Shown: positions 25,433 through 34,606 of the stretch, piece by piece
Position numbering within the stretch: the stretch's first letter is position 1
Layout: each line of letters starts with the position of its first letter
NCBI RefSeq assembly: GCF_003478995.1
Contig: NZ_QUGI01000005.1
Location: forward strand, 194,976 to 258,975
Direction of reading: 5' to 3'
DNA: 64,000 bases
Source: Pseudoflavonifractor sp. AF19-9AC
GTDB taxonomy: Bacteria; Bacillota; Clostridia; Oscillospirales; Oscillospiraceae
Translations under genes and position numbers: made by a program
The notes under the pieces: generated by a model
Databases searched by the model: none
Seen by the model: the letters and a program-made list of their open reading frames with translations, nothing else
Told to the model about the DNA's origin: nothing

Positions 25433-26374
25433 TTAATAGGCCATTTTCTTGAGCGTAATAGTGAAAACTGTTTTCTGGTGCGGTTGACTTTCTAAAGTAA
25501 TATCGCCACCGAGTTGCAAGGCAAGATTTTTCGCAATCGTCAGTCCAAGACCATTTCCCTGCATAGCACTATTTCTGGAATCTTCCATCATAAACAGCCG
25601 ATCAAAAACCGAATCGGCAAATTCTTTTTCAATTCCACGGCCCCTGTCCACAATGTCTATATAGATATGTGCCTGATCTGCCCGCAAAAACATACCTAAA
25701 TATTTTCCATCGCCGCCATAGCGAATTGCATTGGAAATCAAATTGAACATAATTCTTTGCAACGCATCTTTATTGGCATTTGCATACAATACATGATCGG
25801 GTATGTTAATTTCCACTTCAAAATTTTTTTGTGAAAGGAGTTCATAGAAATCCAAAATATTTTCCCGGCAGGCTTCGTTCACATTCAAACGCTCCAATGG
25901 CATATCTGTATCGCCAGCCTCTAATTTAGCAAGCGTAAAGAATTGTGTAATCAATCCCATTACCCGCTGGGCAGTGCTTTCTACCTTTTGCAACATTTCA
26001 TTGCTTTGGGTTCCGTTCAAACGCATAATCTCCAAATAGCCAAGAATCACTGTCATGGGAGTTTTAATGTCGTGGGAAATGTTAGATAACATCTTTTTGG
26101 ATGCCATTTCAGCCCGCCGATACTCAACTTTTACTTTTTGCCGATCTTCCAACATTCGATTGATTTGTGTTGCAAGCTCTATCAGTGCCTTATTATCGGT
26201 AAAGACTGTCACTTTTTCGTCGCTGTCGGTGTCAAGAAGTTCTTTCAATTTGCTGCTGATCTCATGTATTTTTGCTTTTGTTCCGTTATGGAATACAAAC
26301 TGCTGGTACACAATGATACAGATTAAAATCATAATACAGAGGGTTAGTAAAAAGATAATTGTCGCATTGCTCAT
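25433..26374 (-). CDS. Sensor histidine kinase
   Basis: The 313-aa kinase has one N-terminal membrane helix and almost no extracellular loop. A HisKA domain follows (KKMLSNISHDIKTPMTVILG), then a HATPase with N-box (RIMFNLISNAIRYGG) and G-boxes (DRGRGIEKEFADS, GNGLGLTIAKNLA). The missing sensor domain is typical of intramembrane kinases that work with BceAB-like transporters. It overlaps the regulator gene by 4 bp. Confidence 0.92.
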   Translation of the reverse strand: MSNATIIFLLTLCIMILICIIVYQQFVFHNGTKAKIHEISSKLKELLDTDSDEKVTVFTDNKALIELATQINRMLEDRQKVKVEYRRAEMASKKMLSNISHDIKTPMTVILGYLEIMRLNGTQSNEMLQKVESTAQRVMGLITQFFTLAKLEAGDTDMPLERLNVNEACRENILDFYELLSQKNFEVEINIPDHVLYANANKDALQRIMFNLISNAIRYGGDGKYLGMFLRADQAHIYIDIVDRGRGIEKEFADSVFDRLFMMEDSRNSAMQGNGLGLTIAKNLALQLGGDITLESQPHQKTVFTITLKKMAY

Positions 26375-27060
26375 TTCTGTTCTCCCAGCTTATAGCCAAT
26401 TCCCCATACAGTTATAACAACTTGTGGCTTTCGTGGATCATCCTCAATTTTCGTTCGTAAACGGCTGATGTGAACATTGACGGCATTTTCATCCCCCATA
26501 TAGGCATCATTCCAAATTAAAGAATAGATTTGAGCCTTTGTGTAGACCCTTTGTGGGTTTTCCAGAAGCAGCCGTAAAATATCAAATTCTTTTGCGGTCA
26601 GTTCGATAATCTCGCCTGATTTTGTGACGGTGTGATTTTCCAAGTTCATAACCAATGGGCCCCACACAAGTTTCGTTTGCTCTGGCTGTACGGCAGCATA
26701 TTCGGTATTTCTCCGTATGTTTGCTTTAATACGCGCCATAACCTCTGTTATGGAAAACGGTTTTGTAATATAATCATCCGCACCGAGGCCCAAACCTAAA
26801 GTTTTGTCGGAATCCGAATCCTTTGCAGAAATGATGATAATTGGCACCGTACTTTTTTGACGAATATACTTCATTACATTCATACCTGTAATTTTGGGAA
26901 TCATCAAATCCAACAAGACGATACTATAAGAACCAATGTCGAAAGCCTCACATGCCTTTTGACCATCGGTAGCGCAGACAACTTCAAAATTTTCTGCTAT
27001 AAGATAGCTACATAACATTTCACTTATTTCTATATCATCTTCAATTAAGAGAATCTTCAT
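26371..27060 (-). CDS. OmpR-family response regulator
   Basis: MKILLIEDDIEISEMLCSYL opens the receiver domain, with the phosphorylated Asp in IVLLDLMIPKITGMN and Lys in DYITKPF. The C-terminal winged helix is intact (VYTKAQIYSLIWNDAYMGDE, VNVHISRLRTKIEDD). The start at 27060 fits family length (229 aa). It should control the downstream kinase and ABC genes. Confidence 0.93.
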   Translation of the reverse strand: MKILLIEDDIEISEMLCSYLIAENFEVVCATDGQKACEAFDIGSYSIVLLDLMIPKITGMNVMKYIRQKSTVPIIIISAKDSDSDKTLGLGLGADDYITKPFSITEVMARIKANIRRNTEYAAVQPEQTKLVWGPLVMNLENHTVTKSGEIIELTAKEFDILRLLLENPQRVYTKAQIYSLIWNDAYMGDENAVNVHISRLRTKIEDDPRKPQVVITVWGIGYKLGEQK

Positions 27061-27238
27061 TATTCTTTTTTCCTTCCTTTCTGCGCCTATCAGTCGGCTT
27101 CTCCGCAGTTTTAGGGAGCAGCCAAACACCGGCCATTTTCACAGCACCGGGGATACGCCCACCAGCACAATAATAATTTACCCTACGAGGTGTCACGCCC
27201 CACTTCTCGGCGGCCTCTTTCAATGTCATATAGTCCAT
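27041..27238 (-). CDS. Small HTH protein (MerR/excisionase type)
   Basis: The 65-aa protein has one helix-turn-helix (MTLKEAAEKWGVTPRRVNYY) and a wing (GRIPGAVKMAGVWLLPKTAE). Its basic C-terminus overlaps the start of the response regulator gene by 20 bp. The ATG follows TGGAGGTG. It may control the operon or act in excision. Confidence 0.7.
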   Translation of the reverse strand: MDYMTLKEAAEKWGVTPRRVNYYCAGGRIPGAVKMAGVWLLPKTAEKPTDRRRKEGKKNNEDSLN

Positions 27239-27385
27239 TTCGCACCTCCACAGAGTACATTATAGTTCTTTATCTCGAACAATACAAGTTGGAGGCTGCA
27301 TATTGATGAAACGAAATACTACCTTGTGTAAAATCTCATTACATTCTCATAACCCGACCCGAAATGTACAATGATATAGGGTGAT

Positions 27386-27751
27386 ATGAAAATGGACCAA
27401 GAAGAAAGAAGGTTTGACTTTCACGGCCTCGGGGCGGCTCTCAAACGAGCCAGAGAAGAAAAGGGATGGACACAAGCCTATGTTGCGGAATTAGTAGACC
27501 GTGACTCCCGTACCATTATGAATATTGAGAACAAAGGTCAGTATCCCAGTTTCGACCTTTTTGTTAAACTCATTACCATGTTTGACGTTTCAGTTGACCA
27601 GTTTATTCATGCGGACGGAGGGGCAAGGTCAAGCTCTTGCAGAAAGCACATTGATGTACTCCTAAATTCTATGAATGAAAAAGAGCTTGTTGTAATAGAA
27701 GCCACAGCCGAGGGCATTAAGAAAGCCAGAGAAACGGAGGTTCCAGAATAA
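27386..27751 (+). CDS. XRE-family regulator
   Basis: The 121-aa protein contains a Cro/C1-type HTH (GAALKRAREEKGWTQAYVAE, LVDRDSRTIMNIENKGQYPS). It is the only plus-strand gene of the ICE and is divergent from the two-component operon, so it probably represses the region between 27239 and 27386. Confidence 0.82.
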   Translation: MKMDQEERRFDFHGLGAALKRAREEKGWTQAYVAELVDRDSRTIMNIENKGQYPSFDLFVKLITMFDVSVDQFIHADGGARSSSCRKHIDVLLNSMNEKELVVIEATAEGIKKARETEVPE

Positions 27752-27920
27752 GGGCCTCTGTTTTTTTGCGCCATTTTAGGGGCTGTCGCTAAGTGGCAAG
27801 CAATGCCTCTGTGGCCACAAGTGGCACAAAGGCGGCTTGTTGGGGCTCGCCCCAAACCCGTATCTTCGGGCCAACATGGCCCGAAGTGTCAGCGTCGCTT
27901 TGCTCCTTGTTTTCATAACC

Positions 27921-29336
27921 TTAACGCTCCTTTTCCTGCTTTCTTCCCGGTTCGGTGTAGCCCATCAGAGTGTCAATGTTCGCTTTGATCGTGACGATCT
28001 CCTGCATATCCCGTCGTGCCTTTTGATATTCTCCATAGAGCTGTTTTTTCTTTGCTGTGAGCTTACGGCCTTCTTCCTTCAGCACATCCATTTTGGGGAG
28101 CTTCGCCCCGCCCAGCAGAGAGCGCATTTCCGCTTGTGCAGCCCGGTACAGTTCAAGGTCGGCCTCATGCTCCGCAAGGAATTTCCGGCTGTACTTCGTC
28201 GCCTTATACTGCTCAAAGACTGGACGGGTTTTGGCATACTGAACCGTTGCGGCCTTTAGCCCGGCATTGGTTTTCATGGCCTGTTCTGTCTGCTTGATCT
28301 GCTCGGAAATGGCATGGAAACGGTCTGCCGCCTCGGTGGCCTTCTGCGCCAACTGCTCATAATCGGTCAGGCCATTGTCCTGTATATAGGCAAGAGCGGC
28401 GGCCATCTGCTTAATGTTAAATACCTTCGCCCAGCGTTCATATCCCGGCCCTTTACCGGCAGCCAGCTTCGCTTGAATATCCACCGCCAGACTGATTTTC
28501 CGCTCCGAGCGCCCGGAGCGTTTTTCTTTACCCTCAATGGCGGCCAGAACATCTTGCAAGTCGTAGCCGTCCCCCAGCGTGGAGGCACGCAGACGGGTGA
28601 AGCGTTCCTGTCCCTGTCCGGTCAGCCGGAAGCTGATACCGCCGCCCCGAACCGTCTTGACCTCATACCCGGCCCGTTTCATCAGGGCAAGAAATTCATC
28701 CAGATCGGCGGGGCGTTCCGCCAGTACAGTATCAATGGTAAGGCGCAGCCTGTCCTGATAGGAAAGCGGCCCTTTTCGTTCTTTCTGCCATTCTCCATAA
28801 TTCCGATACTTACCCTTGCTCCGGGGCTTCGGGTTCTCCACAATGGACAGCCCGTTTTCAAGACACAGCCTGTCAGAGAGCCGACGGAGGGCAAAGCTGG
28901 AGCCCCAAAAGTTTCGGAATTTCCGGGTGCAGTCAAGGGTGGTGGAGTTGTAATAAATGTGACAATGGATGTGCTGCTTATCGGTGTGCGTGGTAACGAT
29001 AAAAGCGTGCCGCCCCTTTGTCCAGCGCATAGCCAGCTCATAGCCGATACGGTTCGCCTCCTTCGGGGTGATCTCGCCCGGATAGAAGGATTGTCGTATC
29101 TGATAGCACAGCACATTATTTTCTTTCTTCTGTTCCCGGCCCGTCATAGCGGCATAGCTGGCCTTTGCCAAAAGGAACTCGTCCGCCACGGTGGCCGGAT
29201 CACATTCATAAGCGGAGATATACTTTCCGCTTTCTGTTTTCTCCGGGTCCTTGCCATAGTCCAGACAATCCCGGATAGCCTCAGCAATCGTTTCGCCTTC
29301 GCCCGCATGGCGCTGTAACAAAGTTGTGGTAGCCAA
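27921..29336 (-). CDS. ICE relaxase (MobP/MobA family)
   Basis: The 471-aa relaxase carries the HUH motif THTDKQHIHCHIYYNST near residue 120 and a family region RNYGEWQKERKGPLSYQDRL. Its C-terminal part is helical (SLLGGAKLPKMDVLKEEGRK). It starts at a TTG (29336) about 9 nt after GGAGG, where relatives begin MATT. It nicks oriT for transfer of the ICE and works with MobC upstream. Confidence 0.88.
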   Translation of the reverse strand: MATTTLLQRHAGEGETIAEAIRDCLDYGKDPEKTESGKYISAYECDPATVADEFLLAKASYAAMTGREQKKENNVLCYQIRQSFYPGEITPKEANRIGYELAMRWTKGRHAFIVTTHTDKQHIHCHIYYNSTTLDCTRKFRNFWGSSFALRRLSDRLCLENGLSIVENPKPRSKGKYRNYGEWQKERKGPLSYQDRLRLTIDTVLAERPADLDEFLALMKRAGYEVKTVRGGGISFRLTGQGQERFTRLRASTLGDGYDLQDVLAAIEGKEKRSGRSERKISLAVDIQAKLAAGKGPGYERWAKVFNIKQMAAALAYIQDNGLTDYEQLAQKATEAADRFHAISEQIKQTEQAMKTNAGLKAATVQYAKTRPVFEQYKATKYSRKFLAEHEADLELYRAAQAEMRSLLGGAKLPKMDVLKEEGRKLTAKKKQLYGEYQKARRDMQEIVTIKANIDTLMGYTEPGRKQEKER

Positions 29337-29415
29337 AAATCATTCCTCCTTTCCATGAGAAAGGGGCGGCCCATTCAGACCGCCCCGACTTCGGGCCAGT
29401 ATGGCCCGAGGCTGC

Positions 29416-29706
29416 TTAACTTGCCAGAAACCGGTACAGAGCGGATTTGCCTCCGTCCAGCGCCCAAAGAAGGGAGCCCGCCGCCGCTTGCAGTCCATAC
29501 GGCGAAAGAAGGAAGGCAAGAAACAGAAATACAATCCCGCCTATGGGCGTCGGCGTGAAAAAGAGAGCGACACCCAGCACCGTCAGGATCACAGAGGCAA
29601 TCGTCAGCAGGACGGCACAAATATCAAATAGGAACACCAGCAGAGCCGCCAGAAGGGACAACGCTAAAGCAAAGGGAGCAACCAATATTTTCAGCAGTAT
29701 CTTCAT
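29416..29706 (-). CDS. Small membrane protein (CD1845-like)
   Basis: The 96-aa protein has two long hydrophobic stretches and begins MKILLKILVAPFALALSLLA. Similar proteins lie between relaxase and MobC in Tn1549-like ICEs. The ATG at 29706 follows GGAGG with 8-nt spacing. Palindrome copy 29389-29411 starts after its stop. Function unknown. Confidence 0.7.
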   Translation of the reverse strand: MKILLKILVAPFALALSLLAALLVFLFDICAVLLTIASVILTVLGVALFFTPTPIGGIVFLFLAFLLSPYGLQAAAGSLLWALDGGKSALYRFLAS

Positions 29707-29881
29707 CTTCAAAACCTCCTTTATCTATCCTTCCTACCTCTATTTTATCATGCTTGCCCGGGGACATAAATGTTGCGAAAGATTAGTAAATCCTGTCCCA
29801 AACTTTTGGGTCATACTGGCCCGAAGTGGTAAAAAAAGAGCAGGGCGGCAAGCCCCGCAACGGAAGCCTGCCGCCCTCGTC

Positions 29882-30223
29882 TTACTTTGCCACCAGCTCG
29901 GAAAGCTCCCGCAGCACCTTTGACACCTCGCCCCACAGCTTTTCATAGTCCCGCTTCAATCCGTCGATTTCCTCCGGGTACACGCCATAGGTGTGTGCGT
30001 GTACGGCGACCTGATTGAGATTGTTGGAACAGCGCCGTTGCAGAGAGATCAGCTCTTTTACGGGCGTAAGGTCGATGTGCAGGATATACCCGTTCAGAGC
30101 CATTTTCCGTACATAAGCCCCGGCGTTGGAAATGCCCGCCTCGGCCATCCGCTCATGGATGGCCGCCAGCTCGTCCGGTGTTACCATGACGTGCAGATGG
30201 ACATTCCGCTTGCGGTTCTCCAT
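29882..30223 (-). CDS. mobC: MobC-family relaxosome protein
   Basis: The 113-aa protein (VHLHVMVTPDELAAIHERMA, ISNAGAYVRKMALNGYILHI) has the ribbon-helix-helix start and LNQVAVHAH core of the MobC family. It opens DNA at oriT for the relaxase. Its start overlaps the previous stop (TGATG). Confidence 0.88.
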   Translation of the reverse strand: MENRKRNVHLHVMVTPDELAAIHERMAEAGISNAGAYVRKMALNGYILHIDLTPVKELISLQRRCSNNLNQVAVHAHTYGVYPEEIDGLKRDYEKLWGEVSKVLRELSELVAK

Positions 30224-30405
30224 CAGCGTTCCAGCTCCCGGCCTTTCCGGCGTTCTTTGGGCTCCTTTACCTTATCCAGCGGTTTTGCGTCCAACTCCGG
30301 GGGCGTGGGCGGGATGGGCGTGTTGTTGGGTACGCCGTCGATCATGTTGCAGTTCTGCTCTGTGGAGAGCTCGGCGGTTTTCAAATAGTTGTCTTTTTCG
30401 TGCAT
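30223..30405 (-). CDS. Small hydrophilic ICE protein (60 aa)
   Basis: MHEKDNYLKTAELSTEQNCN, then a Pro-rich stretch and a basic tail. The stop is coupled to mobC (TGATG). No domain recognised. Similar short proteins lie at this place in related ICEs. Confidence 0.6.
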   Translation of the reverse strand: MHEKDNYLKTAELSTEQNCNMIDGVPNNTPIPPTPPELDAKPLDKVKEPKERRKGRELER

Positions 30406-30417
30406 GGCGATCCTCCT

Positions 30418-31008
30418 TTATCGTTCCTCATGGTTTTTATGGTTTCGCTTCTGGCCGGGTTCCTTCGGGGGTTCCTGCCCTCTGGTTTCATCTTTGAGCC
30501 GGGCAGTAATGGATGGGCGCACCCGGTCAGGATTGCCCGGTGCTGGTTTCAGCTCATAATCCTCCATCTGCTTTTCGGTCAGCGGCTTTGCGTAGGTCAG
30601 TTCGCCCCATGCCATCAGCCTGCCGTCTGCCACAGGACGCCGCCTGTCATCATCGTAGTTGACGATGGAAAGAGGCTGGTTATCCGGCGGCTTCGGGTAA
30701 GTTCCTATGTCCACGGGCCGCTGGGTGGAATAATAGCGGTAAACGCCCTCCGGTCCCAGCTCGGTATGCTTGACCGCCGCATGGTAAAACTGCTGATAGT
30801 CGTCCACCCGGCGGTCAAAGTCCCTCTGCGCCCACGCCTGACTGGTTCCATAGCGGCCCCAGTAGTAATCCCGATGGCCGTTTTCCCCCTCGGTAAACTG
30901 CCAGGTCACAAAGGGGCTCGGCGCTCCCGGATTATGCCCCAGCGCAAAGCCGTGTCCGGTTTCAAAGGTGGCAGCTTTCAAAATCACATATCCTTGTACT
31001 GTCTCCAA
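30418..31008 (-). CDS. Conserved ICE protein, DUF4316-like C-terminus
   Basis: The 196-aa protein starts at TTG 31008, which is 6 nt after AGGAGG. It is aromatic-rich (FALGHNPGAPSPFVTWQFTE, YYWGRYGTSQAWAQRDFDRR) and ends in a basic tail. The region MEDYELKPAPGNPDRVRPSI resembles what I recall as DUF4316. The role in transfer is unknown. Confidence 0.65.
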   Translation of the reverse strand: METVQGYVILKAATFETGHGFALGHNPGAPSPFVTWQFTEGENGHRDYYWGRYGTSQAWAQRDFDRRVDDYQQFYHAAVKHTELGPEGVYRYYSTQRPVDIGTYPKPPDNQPLSIVNYDDDRRRPVADGRLMAWGELTYAKPLTEKQMEDYELKPAPGNPDRVRPSITARLKDETRGQEPPKEPGQKRNHKNHEER

Positions 31009-31140
31009 GAGATTCCTCCTTTCTGTGCCTCGGGCCAACATGACCCGAAGTGCTGGATGTTACGAAATAAGAGGGCAGACCGGGGAGGAATGTAATAAGA
31101 TATTCCCACCCCAGAAACACCCTCAAAAAAGCCCGGAATG

Positions 31141-31542
31141 TCAAGCCTTTGGAGGCGGCAAATCGTAACAGCCGCCCGGCCTTTTCTCCCGCATTTTCCT
31201 CATGCGTTCCCGGCTTTTCCGACGGTTTCCTTCGGCCTTGCAGACCTCGGAGCAGTAGGCTTGACGCCCCTCGGGCCAAAATGCCTTTCTGCAGACCGCA
31301 CAGGCCCGCAGTTCCGGGGAGATTCCTTCCGTTGTCAGCGCCGCTTGAAGCTCCGGGTCAAGGGGCAGGACAGCCTCACGGAAGTAACGGCAGTACGCCC
31401 CTGTCCAGCACTTGTGCAGCATATAACAGGCACAGTCCAGAGGAAGGCACAGGCCGCTTTCCCTGTCATAGTTGGCACACATCCCCGTGACCAGAGAACG
31501 GATTTTCTTCTTCTCGTCACGGGTCAGCTCCCGGGCGTCCAT
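31141..31542 (-). CDS. Cysteine-rich VLP-type protein
   Basis: The 133-aa protein carries about 11 cysteines, including MCANYDRESGLCLPLDCACY and CAVCRKAFWPEGRQAYCSEV. It probably binds one or two metals. It matches the cysteine-rich VLP family found in Clostridial ICEs; function unknown. Confidence 0.75.
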   Translation of the reverse strand: MDARELTRDEKKKIRSLVTGMCANYDRESGLCLPLDCACYMLHKCWTGAYCRYFREAVLPLDPELQAALTTEGISPELRACAVCRKAFWPEGRQAYCSEVCKAEGNRRKSRERMRKMREKRPGGCYDLPPPKA

Positions 31543-31734
31543 TTAAGACTTCGGGCCACGATGGCCCGAAGGGCGGGGCTCCACGATCAGCGCCCGGAAC
31601 TTCTTCCGGCACTGTTTTTTCTTTCCTTTGCACTCCTTGTAGTAACGGCATCCCTTACAAGGGTTGTCATTGTCCCAGCCGGGGTGCGGTACTTCCTTCA
31701 TCATTCGTTCAAAAGGGCTGCTTGTAAAATTCAT
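31543..31734 (-). CDS. Small Cys/Lys-rich protein whose end is encoded by a palindrome copy
   Basis: The 63-aa protein starts MNFTSSPFERMMKEVPHPGW and carries CKGCRYYKECKGKKKQC. The last residues, PSGHRGPKS, are encoded by palindrome 31549-31571. The ATG at 31734 lies 7 nt after GGAGG, just past the upstream stop. Confidence 0.65.
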   Translation of the reverse strand: MNFTSSPFERMMKEVPHPGWDNDNPCKGCRYYKECKGKKKQCRKKFRALIVEPRPSGHRGPKS

Positions 31735-31736
31735 TC

Positions 31737-32384
31737 TCATTCCTCCGTATCTTCCTCCCACGGCGGGGTATCTTCGTCCTCGGGTTCCTCTGCGATCTCC
31801 TCCAGCTCCCCGTCCTCATATTCGCAGTAATCATCTTCCAAATCCGGGGCCTCATGCTTCGGCTTGTAAATCTTGAAATAGTAACCAATTCCACCGCCGG
31901 CCAGCACCACCGCACCAATCAGGAGCAGAGAGAGAAGGGGGCTGTCCTTTTTCTCCGGCTCGGGTTCCGGTACTTCCTCCACCGGTTCAGTGGGCTTTGG
32001 CTCTGGCTCCGGGGTCACTTCTTTGGGCGGTTCCTTACCCTGTTCGGCAAGAGGCAGAAGGTCGTCTGTGGTAACGGTATTGAGGAAATAGACGTTCTCG
32101 CTGGTTTTCTGTTTGTCGATCACCAGATAAAACACGCTCTCGTCTGCGGTGGTGATGGTGTAGAACTCCTTTCCATCCTCGTCGGTGGCGTTGTCCACCA
32201 CGGTTCCCGTCCCGTCCGGGGTAAAGGGGTTCTGGGTTTCCGGCTCTGCTTCGGTTTCTGCCGGGGAGGGAGCTGTCTCCGGCTGCGGCTCGCTGCTCTG
32301 TGCATAAGCCGGGACTGTAAAGATCAGGCAACACAAAAGGCTGGCAGCCATCGCCGTCAGCCTGCGGTATTTAATTTTCTTCAT
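31737..32384 (-). CDS. Secreted/membrane DUF4366-like protein
   Basis: The 215-aa protein has a signal sequence (MKKIKYRRLTAMAASLLCCL), an extracellular part with TPDGTGTVVDNATDEDGKEF, a Pro/Glu-rich linker, a membrane helix (LLSLLLIGAVVLAGGGIGYY) and an acidic cytoplasmic tail. The family is restricted to ICEs and is probably part of the cell-surface side of the conjugation machine. Confidence 0.78.
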   Translation of the reverse strand: MKKIKYRRLTAMAASLLCCLIFTVPAYAQSSEPQPETAPSPAETEAEPETQNPFTPDGTGTVVDNATDEDGKEFYTITTADESVFYLVIDKQKTSENVYFLNTVTTDDLLPLAEQGKEPPKEVTPEPEPKPTEPVEEVPEPEPEKKDSPLLSLLLIGAVVLAGGGIGYYFKIYKPKHEAPDLEDDYCEYEDGELEEIAEEPEDEDTPPWEEDTEE

Positions 32385-32637
32385 GGGCTGTGTCCTCCTT
32401 TTCGGGTGCCTCCGGCTTCGGGTCAGTATGGCCCGAAGCGGTAAGGCTGTTTTTGGGGTCATTCAGAAAAGCCATAAGCTGGGCGGGCGTCAATTTGAGG
32501 GAGCGCACCGCCTGCACGATCTGGCTGTTTTCTTCCTCCTGTTTCTGCTTTTCCAGCTCCCGGATTTTGGCCTGCCACTCGGCAGCCTTCTCCCGGGCTT
32601 TTTCCAGTTCCTTATCGAGCTTGTCGATCTTGTTCAT
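32371..32637 (-). CDS. Coiled-coil DUF4315-like protein with a palindrome-encoded segment
   Basis: The 88-aa protein opens with a coiled coil (MNKIDKLDKELEKAREKAAE) followed by VRSLKLTPAQLMAFLNDPKN. This fits DUF4315-type proteins. Its C-terminal part contains ASGHTDPKPE, encoded by palindrome 32416-32438. It overlaps the next gene by 14 bp. Confidence 0.72.
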   Translation of the reverse strand: MNKIDKLDKELEKAREKAAEWQAKIRELEKQKQEEENSQIVQAVRSLKLTPAQLMAFLNDPKNSLTASGHTDPKPEAPEKEDTAHEEN

Positions 32638-32659
32638 GCAAGGACTCCTTTCCTCTGGC

Positions 32660-34561
32660 TCACAAACGCCCGAAGGCATAGAAATGTGTCTGCCAGTAGC
32701 TTGAATTGATGTTTGCGTATTGGATGGGCGAACCACAATGAAGCATCATCCCGTCGCCCACATAAATCCCCACATGGGACACAGGGCCGGGGCTGTCATA
32801 GGTTCCCGTGAAAAAGATAATATCGCCGGGCTTTGCCTCGGAGGGGGAAATGATAGCACACTGGTTGTAAATGCCCTGCGCCGTGGTACGGGGCAGGTTG
32901 TGGACGCCGCTGGCCGTGTACACCCAGCAGACAAAGCCCGAACAGTCAAAGGAGGTGGACGGGCTGGAGCCGCCCCACACATAGGGCCAGCCGATGTACT
33001 TTGCGGCTTCTTCCATGAGCGCCGCAAAAGCCGGGTCATCCAGTGCCTCGCCGGGTATCTCATAGCTGGGGCCGGTATCTTCGCCGCCGTTGTAAATCCC
33101 CTCCCACAGATAGGGCTTGTTGCCTTTGAGCTGCTGCATAACGGTGTATATCTGCCTCTGCTGTTCGTCAAGCCTCGGCAGGATCACGGCGGGCAGCGTC
33201 TTGTTTGTGAGGGTCACATTTAAGATGTAATACTCATAGGGGACTTCCTCGGTGGTGGTTTCCCCGGTCTCCGGGTCGGTGCTGGTTTCGGTGCGGTAGC
33301 GTATCTCGACTTCCTCCGTCAAGGTCAGCTCATACTGTGCCTTGAAGATCTCCCGCAGTTCGTCCTGCACCTGTTCCCGGAAATACACATGGTACTTTGC
33401 AGAGAGATAGGACGCCAGCTCATAGGGGTTATGGCCGATCTCGTCCACGGAATAGCGGTACTCGTCATAGCCGGGATGGGTGCTTTCGATGTTCGTTACC
33501 GTCTGCGCCAGCTCGTTTTCCAGCGCTGTGTAGTCCTCGTCCGCCCCCAGCAGGTCCGTATCCTCCGAGGCGTAGGAGGTGCCGGATAACGCATTGGCAA
33601 GGCCGCTGCCAAGCGTGGGGAAAATGGAACTTACCGCCGACACAAGAAAACAGAGCAGCAACAGCAGGAGCAGGACCAGCACCGCCACGGAATGACGGGT
33701 CACAAACTGCGCCGCCCGACGGGTCGCAGTTCCCGAAGCGGCAGCGGTTTTCTTTGCGGTCTTTGCGCCCTGTTTTGCAGCCGCCTTTGCTTCTTTGGAA
33801 TACCGGCGTTTCAGTTTCCATTTCTGCTGCACACGGGAAAGCGGATTGCTGGCAAGCTCCGGGTGCTCGGAGGCCATCTTCTGAAAATCCATATTGGCCC
33901 GGGCTTTTATGTCCTTCCGTTCCCATTTTGCCACCTTCCGGGCCGGGTGCTCCCGCCAGCGGCGTTTGGCATACCGGGTCAGTTTCCGGGCTCCGGCCTC
34001 GGCCACAAGTTCCGACTTATGGGCTCCTTCCACACCCACATTTTCATGCTCAACTTCGTGGATCTTGTTGTGGACATAGAACCATGCTTCTGTACGGGCT
34101 CCCCGGACAGCTTTCTTCGCAAGCCCCGGCGGCTTCTGCGCCGCCCGTTTCGCCTCGACCTTATCCAGCTTCTCCCGGGCCTTTCCCAGCTTTTCCCCGG
34201 CGCGCTCCGCTTTGGCCTGCGCCTTCTGGTACTTGTCCTTTTTACTCCCGGCCTTCTCGGCGGAGCCCTCCGGCTCCTGTGCCCTGCCGGTATCCTGCGG
34301 CCTGCTCGCTTCATCCTCCTGCCTCATGCGGTCAGAGGGACGGCTTTTGCGGCTGTCCTCTTGAAACTTGCCGCTTTTGGACTTCGGGCCATCATGGCCC
34401 GAAGGACTGTCCTGCCCGGCATCCTCGTCCTCAAACCGCAGACGTCGGGACGGTGCGGGGGAAGGTCCTTCCCGTTCTGCCGGTCCGGGGCGATTGTCCC
34501 CGGTATCCTCCGTCGGCCCCGGCCTTTGAAAATTCCGTTTGTCCGGTTTCTTTCCGATAAT
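32660..34561 (-). CDS. NlpC/P60 cell-wall hydrolase of the conjugation apparatus
   Basis: A basic cytoplasmic region (residues about 80-290) is followed by a membrane helix (VAVLVLLLLLLLCFLVSAVS), a linker domain and a C-terminal NlpC/P60 domain. That domain has the catalytic Cys in FDCSGFVCWVYT and the His in VSHVGIYVGDG. It should open peptidoglycan for the transfer channel. The frame stays open to 34561, where AGGAGG precedes ATT-ATC-GGA-AAG but no ATG, GTG or TTG exists. The first ATG is at 34327, with no ribosome site. The upstream part carries palindrome 34382-34404 in frame (PSGHDGPKS). Confidence 0.8.
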   Translation of the reverse strand: MIGKKPDKRNFQRPGPTEDTGDNRPGPAEREGPSPAPSRRLRFEDEDAGQDSPSGHDGPKSKSGKFQEDSRKSRPSDRMRQEDEASRPQDTGRAQEPEGSAEKAGSKKDKYQKAQAKAERAGEKLGKAREKLDKVEAKRAAQKPPGLAKKAVRGARTEAWFYVHNKIHEVEHENVGVEGAHKSELVAEAGARKLTRYAKRRWREHPARKVAKWERKDIKARANMDFQKMASEHPELASNPLSRVQQKWKLKRRYSKEAKAAAKQGAKTAKKTAAASGTATRRAAQFVTRHSVAVLVLLLLLLLCFLVSAVSSIFPTLGSGLANALSGTSYASEDTDLLGADEDYTALENELAQTVTNIESTHPGYDEYRYSVDEIGHNPYELASYLSAKYHVYFREQVQDELREIFKAQYELTLTEEVEIRYRTETSTDPETGETTTEEVPYEYYILNVTLTNKTLPAVILPRLDEQQRQIYTVMQQLKGNKPYLWEGIYNGGEDTGPSYEIPGEALDDPAFAALMEEAAKYIGWPYVWGGSSPSTSFDCSGFVCWVYTASGVHNLPRTTAQGIYNQCAIISPSEAKPGDIIFFTGTYDSPGPVSHVGIYVGDGMMLHCGSPIQYANINSSYWQTHFYAFGRL

Positions 34562-34606
34562 GTATCCCTCCTTTCCAAACCTCGGGCCATCATGGCCCGA
34601 AGTGTG

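Noticed and set aside
33397-34560. Plus-strand 387-codon frame opposite the NlpC/P60 gene
   Set aside because: Pro/Ser/Arg-rich antisense frame with no ribosome site; the minus strand has the membrane helix and catalytic Cys/His motifs.
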